Positions 7,901-14,209 of a stretch of 15,709 nucleotides of DNA are shown here, one piece after another (positions within the stretch are counted from its first letter, which is position 1; every line of letters starts with the position of its first letter). The stretch is taken from assembly GCA_015231665.1 (NCBI GenBank), contig JADGBD010000021.1, positions 1 to 15,709 on the forward strand, read 5' to 3'. The notes under the pieces are model-generated. The model was not told the origin of the DNA. It saw only the letters and a list, made by a program, of their open reading frames with translations, and searched no databases. The position numbers and the translations under genes are program-made. The DNA comes from Gammaproteobacteria bacterium. GTDB lineage: Bacteria > Pseudomonadota > Gammaproteobacteria > Chromatiales > Chromatiaceae.

Positions 7901-8503
7901 TTAGCTGGCCGCTCCCTTGAGAGCGGCGCGGATCAGCTCCTCGCTGCTCATGCCCTCCTGCTCCACCCCCTTGACCATGCGCTGGGCATCCTGGGGCTTA
8001 TAGCCCAAGGCGGTCAGGGCGCTGATGGCGTCCGATACCGGCGTGTCCGGGCGCGCGCCCAGGTTGATTGGATCAAAGCTGACCGTACCGCCATCACCCA
8101 ACTTGGTCAGGCGGTCACGCATCTCGATGATCAGGCGCTCGGCGGTCTTCTTGCCGATGCCCGGCACCCGCACCAGGGACGCCGTATCGCCGGACTGGAT
8201 GCAGCTGGAGAAGTCGCTGCTGCTCATGCTGGAGAGAATCGCCAGGGCCATCTTGGCACCGACGCCGCTGACCTTGAGCAGGGCGCGGAACAGCTGGCGG
8301 TCGGCGTCGCGGTAGAAGCCGTAGAGCAGGTGGGCATCTTCGCGCACCGTCAGGTGGGTGAACAGGCTGACCTTTTCCCCCACCGCCGGCAGCTGATAGA
8401 AGGTGGACATGGGCGCCTCCAGCTCGTAGCCGACGCCGTTGACATCCAGCAGCAGCGCCGGTGGCTGCTTCTCGGCAATGATGCCGCTGAGCCGGCCGAT
8501 CAT
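7901..8503 (-). CDS. ruvA: Holliday junction DNA-binding protein RuvA
   Basis: RuvA is the tetrameric protein that holds the Holliday junction open and loads RuvB. The 200-residue product (203 in E. coli) begins MIGRLSGII with an N-terminal OB fold. Two helix-hairpin-helix motifs are visible, [16 protein letters not shown] (about 75-90) and [15 protein letters not shown] (about 109-123). A C-terminal RuvB-binding domain (about 150-200) ends the protein. Its ATG overlaps the ruvC stop (ATGA). Confidence 0.97.
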   Translation of the reverse strand: MIGRLSGIIAEKQPPALLLDVNGVGYELEAPMSTFYQLPAVGEKVSLFTHLTVREDAHLLYGFYRDADRQLFRALLKVSGVGAKMALAILSSMSSSDFSSCIQSGDTASLVRVPGIGKKTAERLIIEMRDRLTKLGDGGTVSFDPINLGARPDTPVSDAISALTALGYKPQDAQRMVKGVEQEGMSSEELIRAALKGAAS

Positions 8504-9003
8504 CGCCCAGCCGCCGCCAGCAACTGGCCGTTGAGCTGAAAGCTGTGGGCATGAGCCAGGGCGATGGCCAGGGCATCGGCCTGGTCTGCCGTCGGGGCCT
8601 GACTGAGTTTGAGGATCAAACGCACCATGTGTTGTACCTGCTGTTTATCCGCCGCACCCGTGCCCACCACCGCCTGCTTGACCATCCGCGCCGAGTATTC
8701 GAACACCGCCAGCCCCCGGGTCACCGCAGCGCAAATGGCGGCGCCCCGCGCCTGCCCCAGCTTTAGCGCCGAGTCGGCGTTCTTCGCCAGAAACACCTGC
8801 TCTATCGCCAGCTCGCTGGGTTTGTGCCGCTCGACGATGGCAGCGACTTCCTGATACAGATCGCCCAGCCGCTGCGGCACCGAAACCTGGGTATCCAGCC
8901 GAATGCAGCCGCTGTCAATATGATTGGACTGGCGCCCGTCGCTATCGATCACGGCAAAGCCGGTAACCCGGGAGCCGGGGTCTATGCCGAGAATGCGGCG
9001 CAT
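8500..9003 (-). CDS. ruvC: Holliday junction resolvase RuvC
   Basis: RuvC is a dimeric RNase-H-fold endonuclease that cuts Holliday junctions symmetrically. The 167-residue product has all four catalytic acids: D8 (LGIDPGSR), E68 (LAIEQVFL), D140 and D143 ([16 protein letters not shown]), equivalent to D7, E66, D138 and D141 of E. coli. The start at 9003 (MRRILGID) is chosen over an in-frame upstream start at 9060, because the extra residues are unlike RuvC and would read into the CGCAAAG repeat. The RBS is weak (GGG). Confidence 0.97.
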   Translation of the reverse strand: MRRILGIDPGSRVTGFAVIDSDGRQSNHIDSGCIRLDTQVSVPQRLGDLYQEVAAIVERHKPSELAIEQVFLAKNADSALKLGQARGAAICAAVTRGLAVFEYSARMVKQAVVGTGAADKQQVQHMVRLILKLSQAPTADQADALAIALAHAHSFQLNGQLLAAAGR

Positions 9004-9017
9004 GGCATCAACCCAAC

Positions 9018-9030
9018 CCGGCGAAGCCGG
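9018..9030 (-). other. Small GC-rich hairpin before ruvC
   Basis: CCGGC (9026-9030 on the minus strand) pairs with GCCGG (9018-9022) around a 3-nt loop, ending 14 nt upstream of the ruvC start codon. There is no T-run, so it is not a terminator. It could affect access to the ruvC start or be a remnant of a repeat; its function is unknown. Confidence 0.35.
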
Positions 9031-9046
9031 AAGCACATAAGCGGAT

Positions 9047-9144
9047 CGCAAAGAACGCAAAGGAAACGCAAAGAACGCAAAGGATAAGAAGGTGACAAAA
9101 GCCCGCTCAAGCTGACCGCTGGCCGCTGCAGGCTGGCCGCTGGC
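9047..9144. repeat. Two-part intergenic repeat between yebC and ruvC
   Basis: Plus-strand reading: four copies of CGCAAAG (9047-9053, 9056-9062, 9067-9073, 9076-9082, spacing 9, 11 and 9 bp). A short link follows, then five consecutive heptamers with the core GCTG (AGCTGAC, CGCTGGC, CGCTGCA, GGCTGGC, CGCTGGC; 9110-9144). The heptamers are the reverse complement of the CAGC heptamers at 5686-5720, again next to a CGCAAA-type array. No gene is apparent in the gap. Confidence 0.7.
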
Positions 9145-9151
9145 CCGTTCT

Positions 9152-9898
9152 TCAAGCCAACGCCTCCATCACCTCTTCCGGGATGTCGGCGTTGGTATAG
9201 ACCTCCTGCACATCGTCAAGGTCTTCCAGGCGCTCGATCATGCGCATCACCTTTTCCGCCGTTTCCACGTCCAGGGCGGTCAGGGTATCCGGACGCATGG
9301 TCACCTCCGCCAGGGCCGGCGCCAGGCCGGCAGCCTCCAGGGCGTCCTTGACTGCCATGAAGTCATCGGCATTGACCAGCACATCGAAGGAACCGTCATC
9401 GTTGTTGACCACGTCCTCGGCGCCAGCTTCGAGGGCGACGTCCATCACCGCATCCTCGTCGGTGCCGGGCTCGAAGCTGATCACCCCGGTCTTCTTGAAC
9501 ATATAGGCCACCGAGCCGTCGGTACCCAGGTTGCCGCCGCTCTTGCTAAAGGCGTGGCGCACCTCAGAGGCGGTGCGGTTACGGTTATCGCTCATGCAAT
9601 CCACCATCACTGCCACGCCGCCGGGGCCGTAGCCCTCATAGCGAATTTCATCGTAGTTCTCCAGCTCATCAGCACCGGAGCCACGTTTGATCGCGCGTTC
9701 GATGGTGTCCTTGGGCATGTTGGCGCCAAAGGCCTTGTCCACCGCCAGCCGCAGCCGCGGGTTGGCGGAGATATCACCGCCGCCCTCCCGTGCAGCCACC
9801 GTCACCTCACGGATCAGCTTGGTCCAGGTCTTGCCGCGCTGTCTATCGACCGCAGCTTTCTTGTGCTTGATGTTTGCCCATTTACTATGGCCCGCCAT
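9152..9898 (-). CDS. yebC: YebC/PmpR-family regulatory protein
   Basis: The 248-residue product is a full-length YebC (246 in E. coli). It begins with the signature [16 protein letters not shown] and has the family's acidic C-terminal part. Family members have been described as DNA-binding regulators (PmpR type) and more recently as ribosome-associated factors that help translate difficult sequences such as proline runs; I cannot say which applies here. The ATG at 9898 is preceded by GAGGG. An in-frame upstream start at 9979 would add 27 residues unlike the family. yebC commonly stands just upstream of ruvC, as here, though with a repeat in the gap. Confidence 0.95.
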   Translation of the reverse strand: MAGHSKWANIKHKKAAVDRQRGKTWTKLIREVTVAAREGGGDISANPRLRLAVDKAFGANMPKDTIERAIKRGSGADELENYDEIRYEGYGPGGVAVMVDCMSDNRNRTASEVRHAFSKSGGNLGTDGSVAYMFKKTGVISFEPGTDEDAVMDVALEAGAEDVVNNDDGSFDVLVNADDFMAVKDALEAAGLAPALAEVTMRPDTLTALDVETAEKVMRMIERLEDLDDVQEVYTNADIPEEVMEALA

Positions 9899-9933
9899 AC
9901 AACCCTCAACGATAGAACACAAAAAGTGGCGGA

Positions 9934-9942
9934 ATTCTATCA
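9934..9942 (-). promoter_or_regulatory. Candidate extended -10 promoter for yebC-ruv
   Basis: On the minus strand TGATAGAAT gives a TGn extended -10 followed by TAGAAT (5 of 6 consensus), starting transcription about 30 nt before the yebC ATG. No good -35 is visible, which is acceptable for extended -10 promoters. It is the likely head of the yebC-ruvCAB(-tol) transcript. Confidence 0.4.
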
Positions 9943-9952
9943 CCTGAACCCG

Positions 9953-9980
9953 GGGACAGACAGGTCCATTGTCGTACAAT
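9953..9980 (+). promoter_or_regulatory. Candidate promoter for the HDOD gene cluster
   Basis: Plus strand: GGGACA (9953-9958, 4 of 6 for -35), a 16-bp spacer, then TACAAT (9975-9980, 5 of 6 for -10). The predicted start is about 30 nt before the ATG at 10017. It is divergent from, and close to, the yebC promoter candidate. Confidence 0.4.
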
Positions 9981-10016
9981 CACCCCCTTGACCCAGCCGA
10001 ACAAAAAGCACTGATC

Positions 10017-11567
10017 ATGGCGAAAGCCCTAGACACCTGGTTTGATTTTCTCAAAGACCGCCCCCTGCCCACCCAGGCAGCCACGGCCTTGAGAATCCAG
10101 CAAACCCTCAACCGCGCCTTTGCCTCTCACCAGGACTTTGCCGAGATCCTGCGCTTTGCCCCCGGCATGGCGATCGAGCTCTTCCGCAGCCTGCGCCGCC
10201 TGCCGGAACCGCCCAAGGTGCCCATCGAAGGCCTGAGCCATGCGGTGGCCATGCTCGGTCTCGAGCCCCTGCAGATGGCCTGCCTGCGCATGCCCAGCAT
10301 CGAGCGCCTGGCCGAGGAGGCCATCCCCGGCCTGCGCCTGTGCTACAGCCGGGCGATCCAGTCCGCCCACTTTGCCCGCCGCTGGGCCGAGCTAAAGAAA
10401 CTGAGCCATCCCGATGCCATCTCCCTGGCGGCCCTGATGGACGAATGCGGCGAAATGGCCCTCTGGACCAACGCGCCGGAGCAGATGATCGCGATCAATC
10501 AGCTGCGCGCCAGCGGCAGCACCACCGATGACGCCGCCCTGCAGGTGCTCGGCACCACCCTCAATCGCCTCAGTCGGCGCCTGGCGGAATACTGGTCGCT
10601 GCCGCCGCTGACGGTGCAATCCCTCACCTACAACGTCTATGAGCCGCGGCCACTGTGCGTGGTTCTCGCCACCAACTTTGCCCGCACCATTGATACCAGC
10701 TGGATCAATCCCAAATCCGACCTGCTGCTGGAGCTGATTCAGGAATTTCTCAACAAAAAAGCCGATCCGCTGCTGGCGATGGTGCATCAGCAGGCCGCCG
10801 AGATCGCCCGCGAGGCGGCCTTCACCGGCCTGCCCATGGCGATCCATCACCTGCCCTTCATTCCCGATCTGCCCGTCAGGCTCGCCCCTCGCAGCGCAAC
10901 CCGGCCCGCGCCCATCAAGTCAACGCCCAAAACTGCGCCCGAACCCGCTGCCGAGACTTTTGCCGAGGCCACCCCCAAACCGACCCCGTCAGCGCCTGTT
11001 GCCAAGCCCAAGCCAGCAGCAGCGCTTCAGCCTGAGGCGGCCGAGGCTGCGCCAGCACCGGCTGAGGTCGGCCAAGGGCAAAACCGAGCCGCCGTCGACT
11101 TCGACCCCTTCAGTAAGCAGATCTCGCAGTTGCTCAACTTCCTCCACCGCAAGGCCGATCTGGCCCGCTGCATGTACGCCGCCCTCGATGAGCAGCAACA
11201 ACTCGTCGCCAGCCGGGTGGTCGGGGTCAACCCCGATCCGCTCAAGGCCTTCAGTCACCCCCTGCGCGGCACCATCTTCTTCGCCCTGATGCAAAAACCC
11301 AGCAGTTTCTGGTTGAACTCCAGCAACCGGGACAAATATAGGTCTCTGATTCCTCAAGATGCCGGCGATTGGGCGCAGCAGGACAGCCTGATGATGCCGC
11401 TATTCTGCAATGGGAAGGTGCGGGGGCTGTTTTATGCCGACAACAACGGTCGAACCCTGAACGAAATCGACTTCCAACGCTTCAAAACCGCCGTGAACAA
11501 GTTCATCGAGGTCATGGAACACAACCAAAGATGCGTCAGCCCAACATCACCGGATAAGCCAGCATGA
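10017..11567 (+). CDS. HDOD-domain protein with GAF-like C-terminus
   Basis: The 516-residue product has an HDOD domain at about 10-275, a relative of HD hydrolases that usually lacks catalytic residues. Here the position of the HD pair reads AALMDECGEMAL, so hydrolase activity is unlikely. A Pro/Ala/Lys-rich linker follows at about 290-355. The C-terminal region at about 362-502 looks GAF-like (MMPLFCNGKVRGLFYADNN, then a helix). HDOD proteins usually act in signalling or stress regulation; the ligand or partner here is unknown. I chose the ATG at 10017; an in-frame TTG at 9969 lies upstream of the -10 candidate's expected start site. The stop overlaps the next ATG (ATGA), so the gene is translationally coupled to the DUF971-MoaD gene. 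The HDOD call is firm; the GAF call is moderate. Confidence 0.85.
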   Translation: MAKALDTWFDFLKDRPLPTQAATALRIQQTLNRAFASHQDFAEILRFAPGMAIELFRSLRRLPEPPKVPIEGLSHAVAMLGLEPLQMACLRMPSIERLAEEAIPGLRLCYSRAIQSAHFARRWAELKKLSHPDAISLAALMDECGEMALWTNAPEQMIAINQLRASGSTTDDAALQVLGTTLNRLSRRLAEYWSLPPLTVQSLTYNVYEPRPLCVVLATNFARTIDTSWINPKSDLLLELIQEFLNKKADPLLAMVHQQAAEIAREAAFTGLPMAIHHLPFIPDLPVRLAPRSATRPAPIKSTPKTAPEPAAETFAEATPKPTPSAPVAKPKPAAALQPEAAEAAPAPAEVGQGQNRAAVDFDPFSKQISQLLNFLHRKADLARCMYAALDEQQQLVASRVVGVNPDPLKAFSHPLRGTIFFALMQKPSSFWLNSSNRDKYRSLIPQDAGDWAQQDSLMMPLFCNGKVRGLFYADNNGRTLNEIDFQRFKTAVNKFIEVMEHNQRCVSPTSPDKPA

Positions 11568-12211
11568 AACCCAATCAACACCTGCCCACCGAAATCAATC
11601 TGCACCGCAAATCCCGCCTGCTGGTCATCAGCTTTGACGACGGCAGCCGCTTTGAACTGCCCTGCGAGTATCTGCGGGTCAATTCCCACGCCGCCGAGGT
11701 CAAGACCAGCAACACGCCCATCACCGGCAAGGAGGAGGTCAACATCGAGCGCATCGAGCCCCAGGGCAACTACGCCGTGCGCATCAGCTTCGACGATGGC
11801 CACGACACCGGCATCTACTCCTGGGAAACCCTCTACGAGCTGGGACAGAACTACGAGCGCAACTGGCAGAACTACCTCGCCCGCCTCAAGGCCATCGGCT
11901 ATGAGCGCGGCAGTACCGCGGAAAACGCCAACCAGGCGCGGGACATCCAGGTGCTCTACTTCGCCTACCTGGCAAAGATGCTGCGCAAGGAACAGGAACA
12001 GCTGCAAGTGCCCAGCTCGGTGCAAGATGTCACCGGCCTGCTCAAATGGCTGCGGGTCAAATGGCGCGATCGCGGCTATCTGCTGGAGGACGATCGGGTG
12101 CGCGTCACCGTCAATCGCCAGTTTGCCGAGCCCTTCACCCGCCTGGATGCCGGCGATGAGGTGGCAATCACCCCCAACTCCCCCAACCCACCTCCCCCGC
12201 CATCCAGCTAA
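11564..12211 (+). CDS. DUF971 (GBBH-like N-terminal) domain fused to a MoaD-like domain
   Basis: This is a 215-residue, two-part protein. Residues about 7-98 match DUF971, the gamma-butyrobetaine-hydroxylase-like N-terminal domain: ISFDDGSRFELPCEYLRV, then IEPQGNYAVRISFDDGHDTGIYSW. The usual stand-alone gammaproteobacterial protein ends near YLARLKAIG (about 104-112). Residues about 128-204 resemble MoaD/ThiS beta-grasp sulfur carriers: IQVLYFAYLAKML at the start, VRVTVNRQFAE in the middle, LDAGDEVAITP at the end. The C-terminus then runs PNSPNPPPPPSS and has no Gly-Gly, the residues that MoaD needs for adenylation and thiocarboxylate formation. Neither alternative frame restores a Gly-Gly. 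It therefore probably serves as a binding domain, not a sulfur donor. No moaE, moeB or other cofactor genes are nearby. The DUF971 match is strong; the MoaD match is from pattern and length. Confidence 0.85.
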   Translation: MKPNQHLPTEINLHRKSRLLVISFDDGSRFELPCEYLRVNSHAAEVKTSNTPITGKEEVNIERIEPQGNYAVRISFDDGHDTGIYSWETLYELGQNYERNWQNYLARLKAIGYERGSTAENANQARDIQVLYFAYLAKMLRKEQEQLQVPSSVQDVTGLLKWLRVKWRDRGYLLEDDRVRVTVNRQFAEPFTRLDAGDEVAITPNSPNPPPPPSS

Positions 12212-12222
12212 GGATCATGCAG

Positions 12223-12735
12223 ATGCGCATTAGCCTGGGGACTGTGATCCTCATTCCCTTTGCCCTCATCTTCCTCTGGTTACCCCTGGTGGGGCTGAAC
12301 TCGGCGCCACCCTGGCCCTTCATCTGCGACTATCCCAGCATGGCCAGCCACCCTAACCACCTGGCCCTGCAGCAGGCCCAGCAACAGGTCTGTGCCAATG
12401 CCGGAGCAAGCACCGAGCAGGGCGCGGCTGATGCAACCCTCGACCTGACCCGCGTCTGGCCCGGTGACTGGCAGCGGGTGGAATTCTTTCTGCCCTACCG
12501 CACCAACGCTTCGGTGATCCAACGGGTGGGCTTTGATCTGCACCTGCTCAGCTGCAGCCGCAGCCACAACCAGGATGAGTGGCAGCAGGTGATCCTGATC
12601 AACGCCGACGGCAGCCGCACCGGCTTTGACATCCAAACCCATCTGCTAAAAGACCTGGTCAAACAACTCAGCCGCAGCCGAGCCGAGGCCAAGGTCAGCA
12701 TCAGCTGCCCTGCCCCTGCAGCCGCTAAAGGCTAA
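12223..12735 (+). CDS. Membrane-anchored protein with four cysteines, family not recognised
   Basis: The 170-residue product has one N-terminal hydrophobic segment (about 5-25), either an uncleaved anchor or a signal peptide. A periplasmic part of about 145 residues follows. Four cysteines (C35, C57, C111, C162) could make two disulfides. I recognise no family and propose no function. I chose the ATG at 12223 because the AAGGA at 12210-12214 is 8 nt upstream. A second ATG at 12217 is only 2 nt from that AAGGA and would add two residues. The AAGGA overlaps the stop of the DUF971-MoaD gene, so the two are very likely co-translated. The stop codon lies within the direct repeat that flanks the inverted-repeat element just downstream. 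Confidence 0.75.
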   Translation: MRISLGTVILIPFALIFLWLPLVGLNSAPPWPFICDYPSMASHPNHLALQQAQQQVCANAGASTEQGAADATLDLTRVWPGDWQRVEFFLPYRTNASVIQRVGFDLHLLSCSRSHNQDEWQQVILINADGSRTGFDIQTHLLKDLVKQLSRSRAEAKVSISCPAPAAAKG

Positions 12736-12736
12736 G

Positions 12737-12892
12737 GGCCGCGGAAGAAATAAATCATCCCAAGATTGCGCAGTCATCGGTTCGTCCACAAGGCGCCTGG
12801 AGGCGCGCACAGCCAGCCTATGCATCCCTTCAGGCAACGCAGTGAAGGGACCGAGGGCGCAGCAAGATGGGATGATGTCTTCTTTCCGCGGC
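12737..12892. repeat. MITE-like inverted-repeat element with two internal hairpins
   Basis: The left end (12738-12771) and the reverse complement of the right end (12857-12892) both begin GCCGCGGAA. They also share ATCATCCCA and a terminal GCGC, making an imperfect stem of about 35 nt. Inside are a 7-bp perfect hairpin, CCCTTCA/TGAAGGG (12826-12849), and a 5-bp hairpin, GCGCC/GGCGC (12793-12806). TAAG occurs directly outside both ends (12733-12736 and 12893-12896), CTAAG if one base of the element is counted, and may be a target-site duplication. No transposase is present, so this would be a non-autonomous element or a palindromic intergenic unit. It lies between convergent stop codons and could also fold as RNA from either side. 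Confidence 0.65.
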
Positions 12893-13449
12893 TAAGCTAC
12901 CAGCCAGCTATCAAAGGCGCTCAGGTGGTTTTCTGAACCGGCCAGTAGGCGGCTGTAAACACCGATCAGAGCCGGGCTCTGCAAACTCTCCAGTGAGCCT
13001 TGCAGGTCGGCGATATCGGCCTGCTCAATCGCCTGACCTACCGCCAGCGCCGCCTCTGCCGAGATACTGCCCTCGGCCAGCATCTGGTTGTAGAGCAGTT
13101 GCAGATCAGTATTAACAAACTCACCCTCACCCAAGGCCTGCAGGGCCTCCAGGTTCAGATCGGCACGCTCGGCCTGACGGATCAGGGCGTTGTAGTGCCG
13201 ATCTTCCGACTGGGCGATACGACCAAATATCTCCAGGCCGGTCTGCGCGTAGAAGGCCTGATAGAGGTCACCTGCCAGTTTTTCTTCCTCAATCATGAAT
13301 AGCAAGGAGTCGGTTTCGGCCGGGCTGAGCTCCAGTGGTTGTGCCGCCTTGTCCTGACCGCGACCACCACCGGCAAAGGCCTTGGCCGAGGCTTCGCTAG
13401 CCCGATTTCCCATGGCCGGATTCATTATTTTGCCAAATTGATTTTTCAT
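12892..13449 (-). CDS. DUF2202 ferritin-like domain protein
   Basis: The 185-residue product matches DUF2202, a ferritin-like four-helix family of unknown function. The motifs are MIEEEKLAGDLYQAFY (52-67), IAQSEDRHYNALI (78-90), AIEQADIADLQ, and SENHLSAFDSWL near the end. The Glu and His residues in these motifs are where a ferritin-like di-iron site would be expected; iron binding is inferred. There is no signal peptide. A short Gly/Arg stretch (AFAGGGRGQ, 24-32) precedes the domain. The RBS before 13449 is weak; an alternative ATG at codon 9 has none either. The TAG stop overlaps the end of the inverted-repeat element. It is the last of three genes running away from the two-component system. 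Confidence 0.85.
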   Translation of the reverse strand: MKNQFGKIMNPAMGNRASEASAKAFAGGGRGQDKAAQPLELSPAETDSLLFMIEEEKLAGDLYQAFYAQTGLEIFGRIAQSEDRHYNALIRQAERADLNLEALQALGEGEFVNTDLQLLYNQMLAEGSISAEAALAVGQAIEQADIADLQGSLESLQSPALIGVYSRLLAGSENHLSAFDSWLVA

Positions 13450-13550
13450 GTCTTTGTTCTCTTTAGAAGTTTAATAAACCGATTTGTAAATTAACTGTAG
13501 ATAGCTCATAGAGGCCAGCTGGGTTAGCCGAGACCTCCGGTTGCTCAACC

Positions 13551-13658
13551 TCAGTAACTTGATGGCACTGCGGTGGACCAGCCACCGGACTGATCCCGGC
13601 TGCGCTGCGGCCCCTCGCCGCCCAGGCTTGGTACGTCTATCAGGTTGGTTTGTTTCAT
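13551..13658 (-). CDS. Small ORF, 35 residues, function unknown
   Basis: A 35-codon frame begins MKQTNLIDVPSLGGEG and ends AVPSSY. It is preceded by GGAG (13668-13671), 9 nt from the ATG, a better ribosome binding site than that of the DUF2202 gene. It starts 37 bp after the stop of the secreted Gly-rich protein and ends 101 bp before DUF2202, all on one strand. The peptide is hydrophilic, with no signal peptide or membrane helix. It could be a real small protein or the leader of the DUF2202 message. I recognise no family. Confidence 0.4.
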   Translation of the reverse strand: MKQTNLIDVPSLGGEGPQRSRDQSGGWSTAVPSSY

Positions 13659-13695
13659 GCTGTACGTCTCCAAATTGAATGTAATATGAATGATG

Positions 13696-14061
13696 TTACC
13701 GACCCCGCCCGGCCCCACGGCCGCCGCCCATGCCACCTTGGCCCATTGAGCCTTGGCCTGAACGCATCTTCTGCCGCGCCTCGTAGCCACTGCCGTAGGG
13801 CATGCGATCGCGCCTCTGCCCCTGCTGGCCACTGTCCATACCAGCATCCAATCGCGGCAGCTGCATGCTTCTGCCCACCCCATTGGTCGCCCCCTTGCCA
13901 AACGTTGCCGATTCGGCCTGGCTGTTGACCTGTGGCCAAGCCAGCTCGGGAACGAAATGCAGGTTCAGCGGCTCTGCTGCCCGGGCCGATCCTGCCAGCC
14001 CTGCCAGTTCTGTCAGCGACAGTGCCAGCAAAGCGATCAGAACCGAACGAGATGGCGACAT
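13696..14061 (-). CDS. Secreted Gly/Met/Arg-rich small protein
   Basis: The 121-residue product has a clear Sec signal peptide: an N-terminal Arg, a hydrophobic core at about 7-24, and likely cleavage after SARA (28). The mature part of about 93 residues has no recognised fold. Its C-terminal third is low complexity, rich in Gly, Met and Arg (GQGSMGQGGMGGGRGAGRGR), with Met spaced through about 87-111. Met-rich periplasmic segments can bind copper or other soft metals, but that is only a possibility here. The start at 14061 is chosen because the signal peptide begins there; an upstream in-frame start at 14211 would cross the regulatory gap. It is transcribed away from the OmpR-type regulator. 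Confidence 0.7.
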   Translation of the reverse strand: MSPSRSVLIALLALSLTELAGLAGSARAAEPLNLHFVPELAWPQVNSQAESATFGKGATNGVGRSMQLPRLDAGMDSGQQGQRRDRMPYGSGYEARQKMRSGQGSMGQGGMGGGRGAGRGR

Positions 14062-14110
14062 AGTTGGGATACCTGACTGGTGAATCGCTAGGTGCATTCT
14101 GCAGCGCCGC

Positions 14111-14140
14111 TGTATCTTGCGAATGTCGCGGGTGCAACAA
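14111..14140 (-). promoter_or_regulatory. Candidate promoter for the secreted protein/DUF2202 genes
   Basis: The minus strand has TTGTTG (14135-14140) as -35, an 18-bp spacer and GATACA (14111-14116) as a poor -10. The GTTTC repeats begin 3 bp upstream of this -35, the usual place for activation by an OmpR-family regulator. The weak -10 is consistent with a promoter that needs an activator. Confidence 0.3.
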
Positions 14141-14143
14141 AGG

Positions 14144-14168
14144 GTTTCACTGTGTTTCTGAATGTTTC
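14144..14168. promoter_or_regulatory. Three phased GTTTC repeats, likely response-regulator operator
   Basis: GTTTC occurs at 14144-14148, 14154-14158 and 14164-14168, exactly 10 bp apart (the last two as TGTTTC). OmpR-family regulators bind as tandem dimers to direct repeats with about one helical turn of spacing. The site lies in the divergent gap between the regulator gene and the secreted-protein gene, where autoregulation and target control would both be possible. Confidence 0.6.
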
Positions 14169-14170
14169 CA

Positions 14171-14193
14171 CCGTTCCGGCGCGGCCGGTACGG
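14171..14193. promoter_or_regulatory. GC-rich dyad upstream of the response regulator
   Basis: CCGT-t-CCGGC (14171-14180) is complementary to GCCGG-t-ACGG (14184-14193) around a 3-nt centre, 9 bp with one mismatch. It starts 2 bp after the last GTTTC repeat and ends 16 bp before the ATG, touching the G-rich stretch (14192-14196) that may serve as RBS. It could be an operator for a dimeric regulator or an RNA hairpin limiting translation. No T-run follows, so it is not a terminator. Confidence 0.45.
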
Positions 14194-14209
14194 GGGTAAA
14201 CTCAACAGC

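Noticed and set aside
7688..8539. A 283-codon plus-strand frame antisense to ruvB/ruvA.
   Set aside because: It lies entirely over two unambiguous genes, has no recognisable domain and shows the same codon-shadow composition.
12646..12837. A 63-codon minus-strand frame running through the inverted-repeat element.
   Set aside because: It spans half the repeat and the end of an opposing gene, with no RBS or domain; frames inside such palindromic elements are usually spurious.
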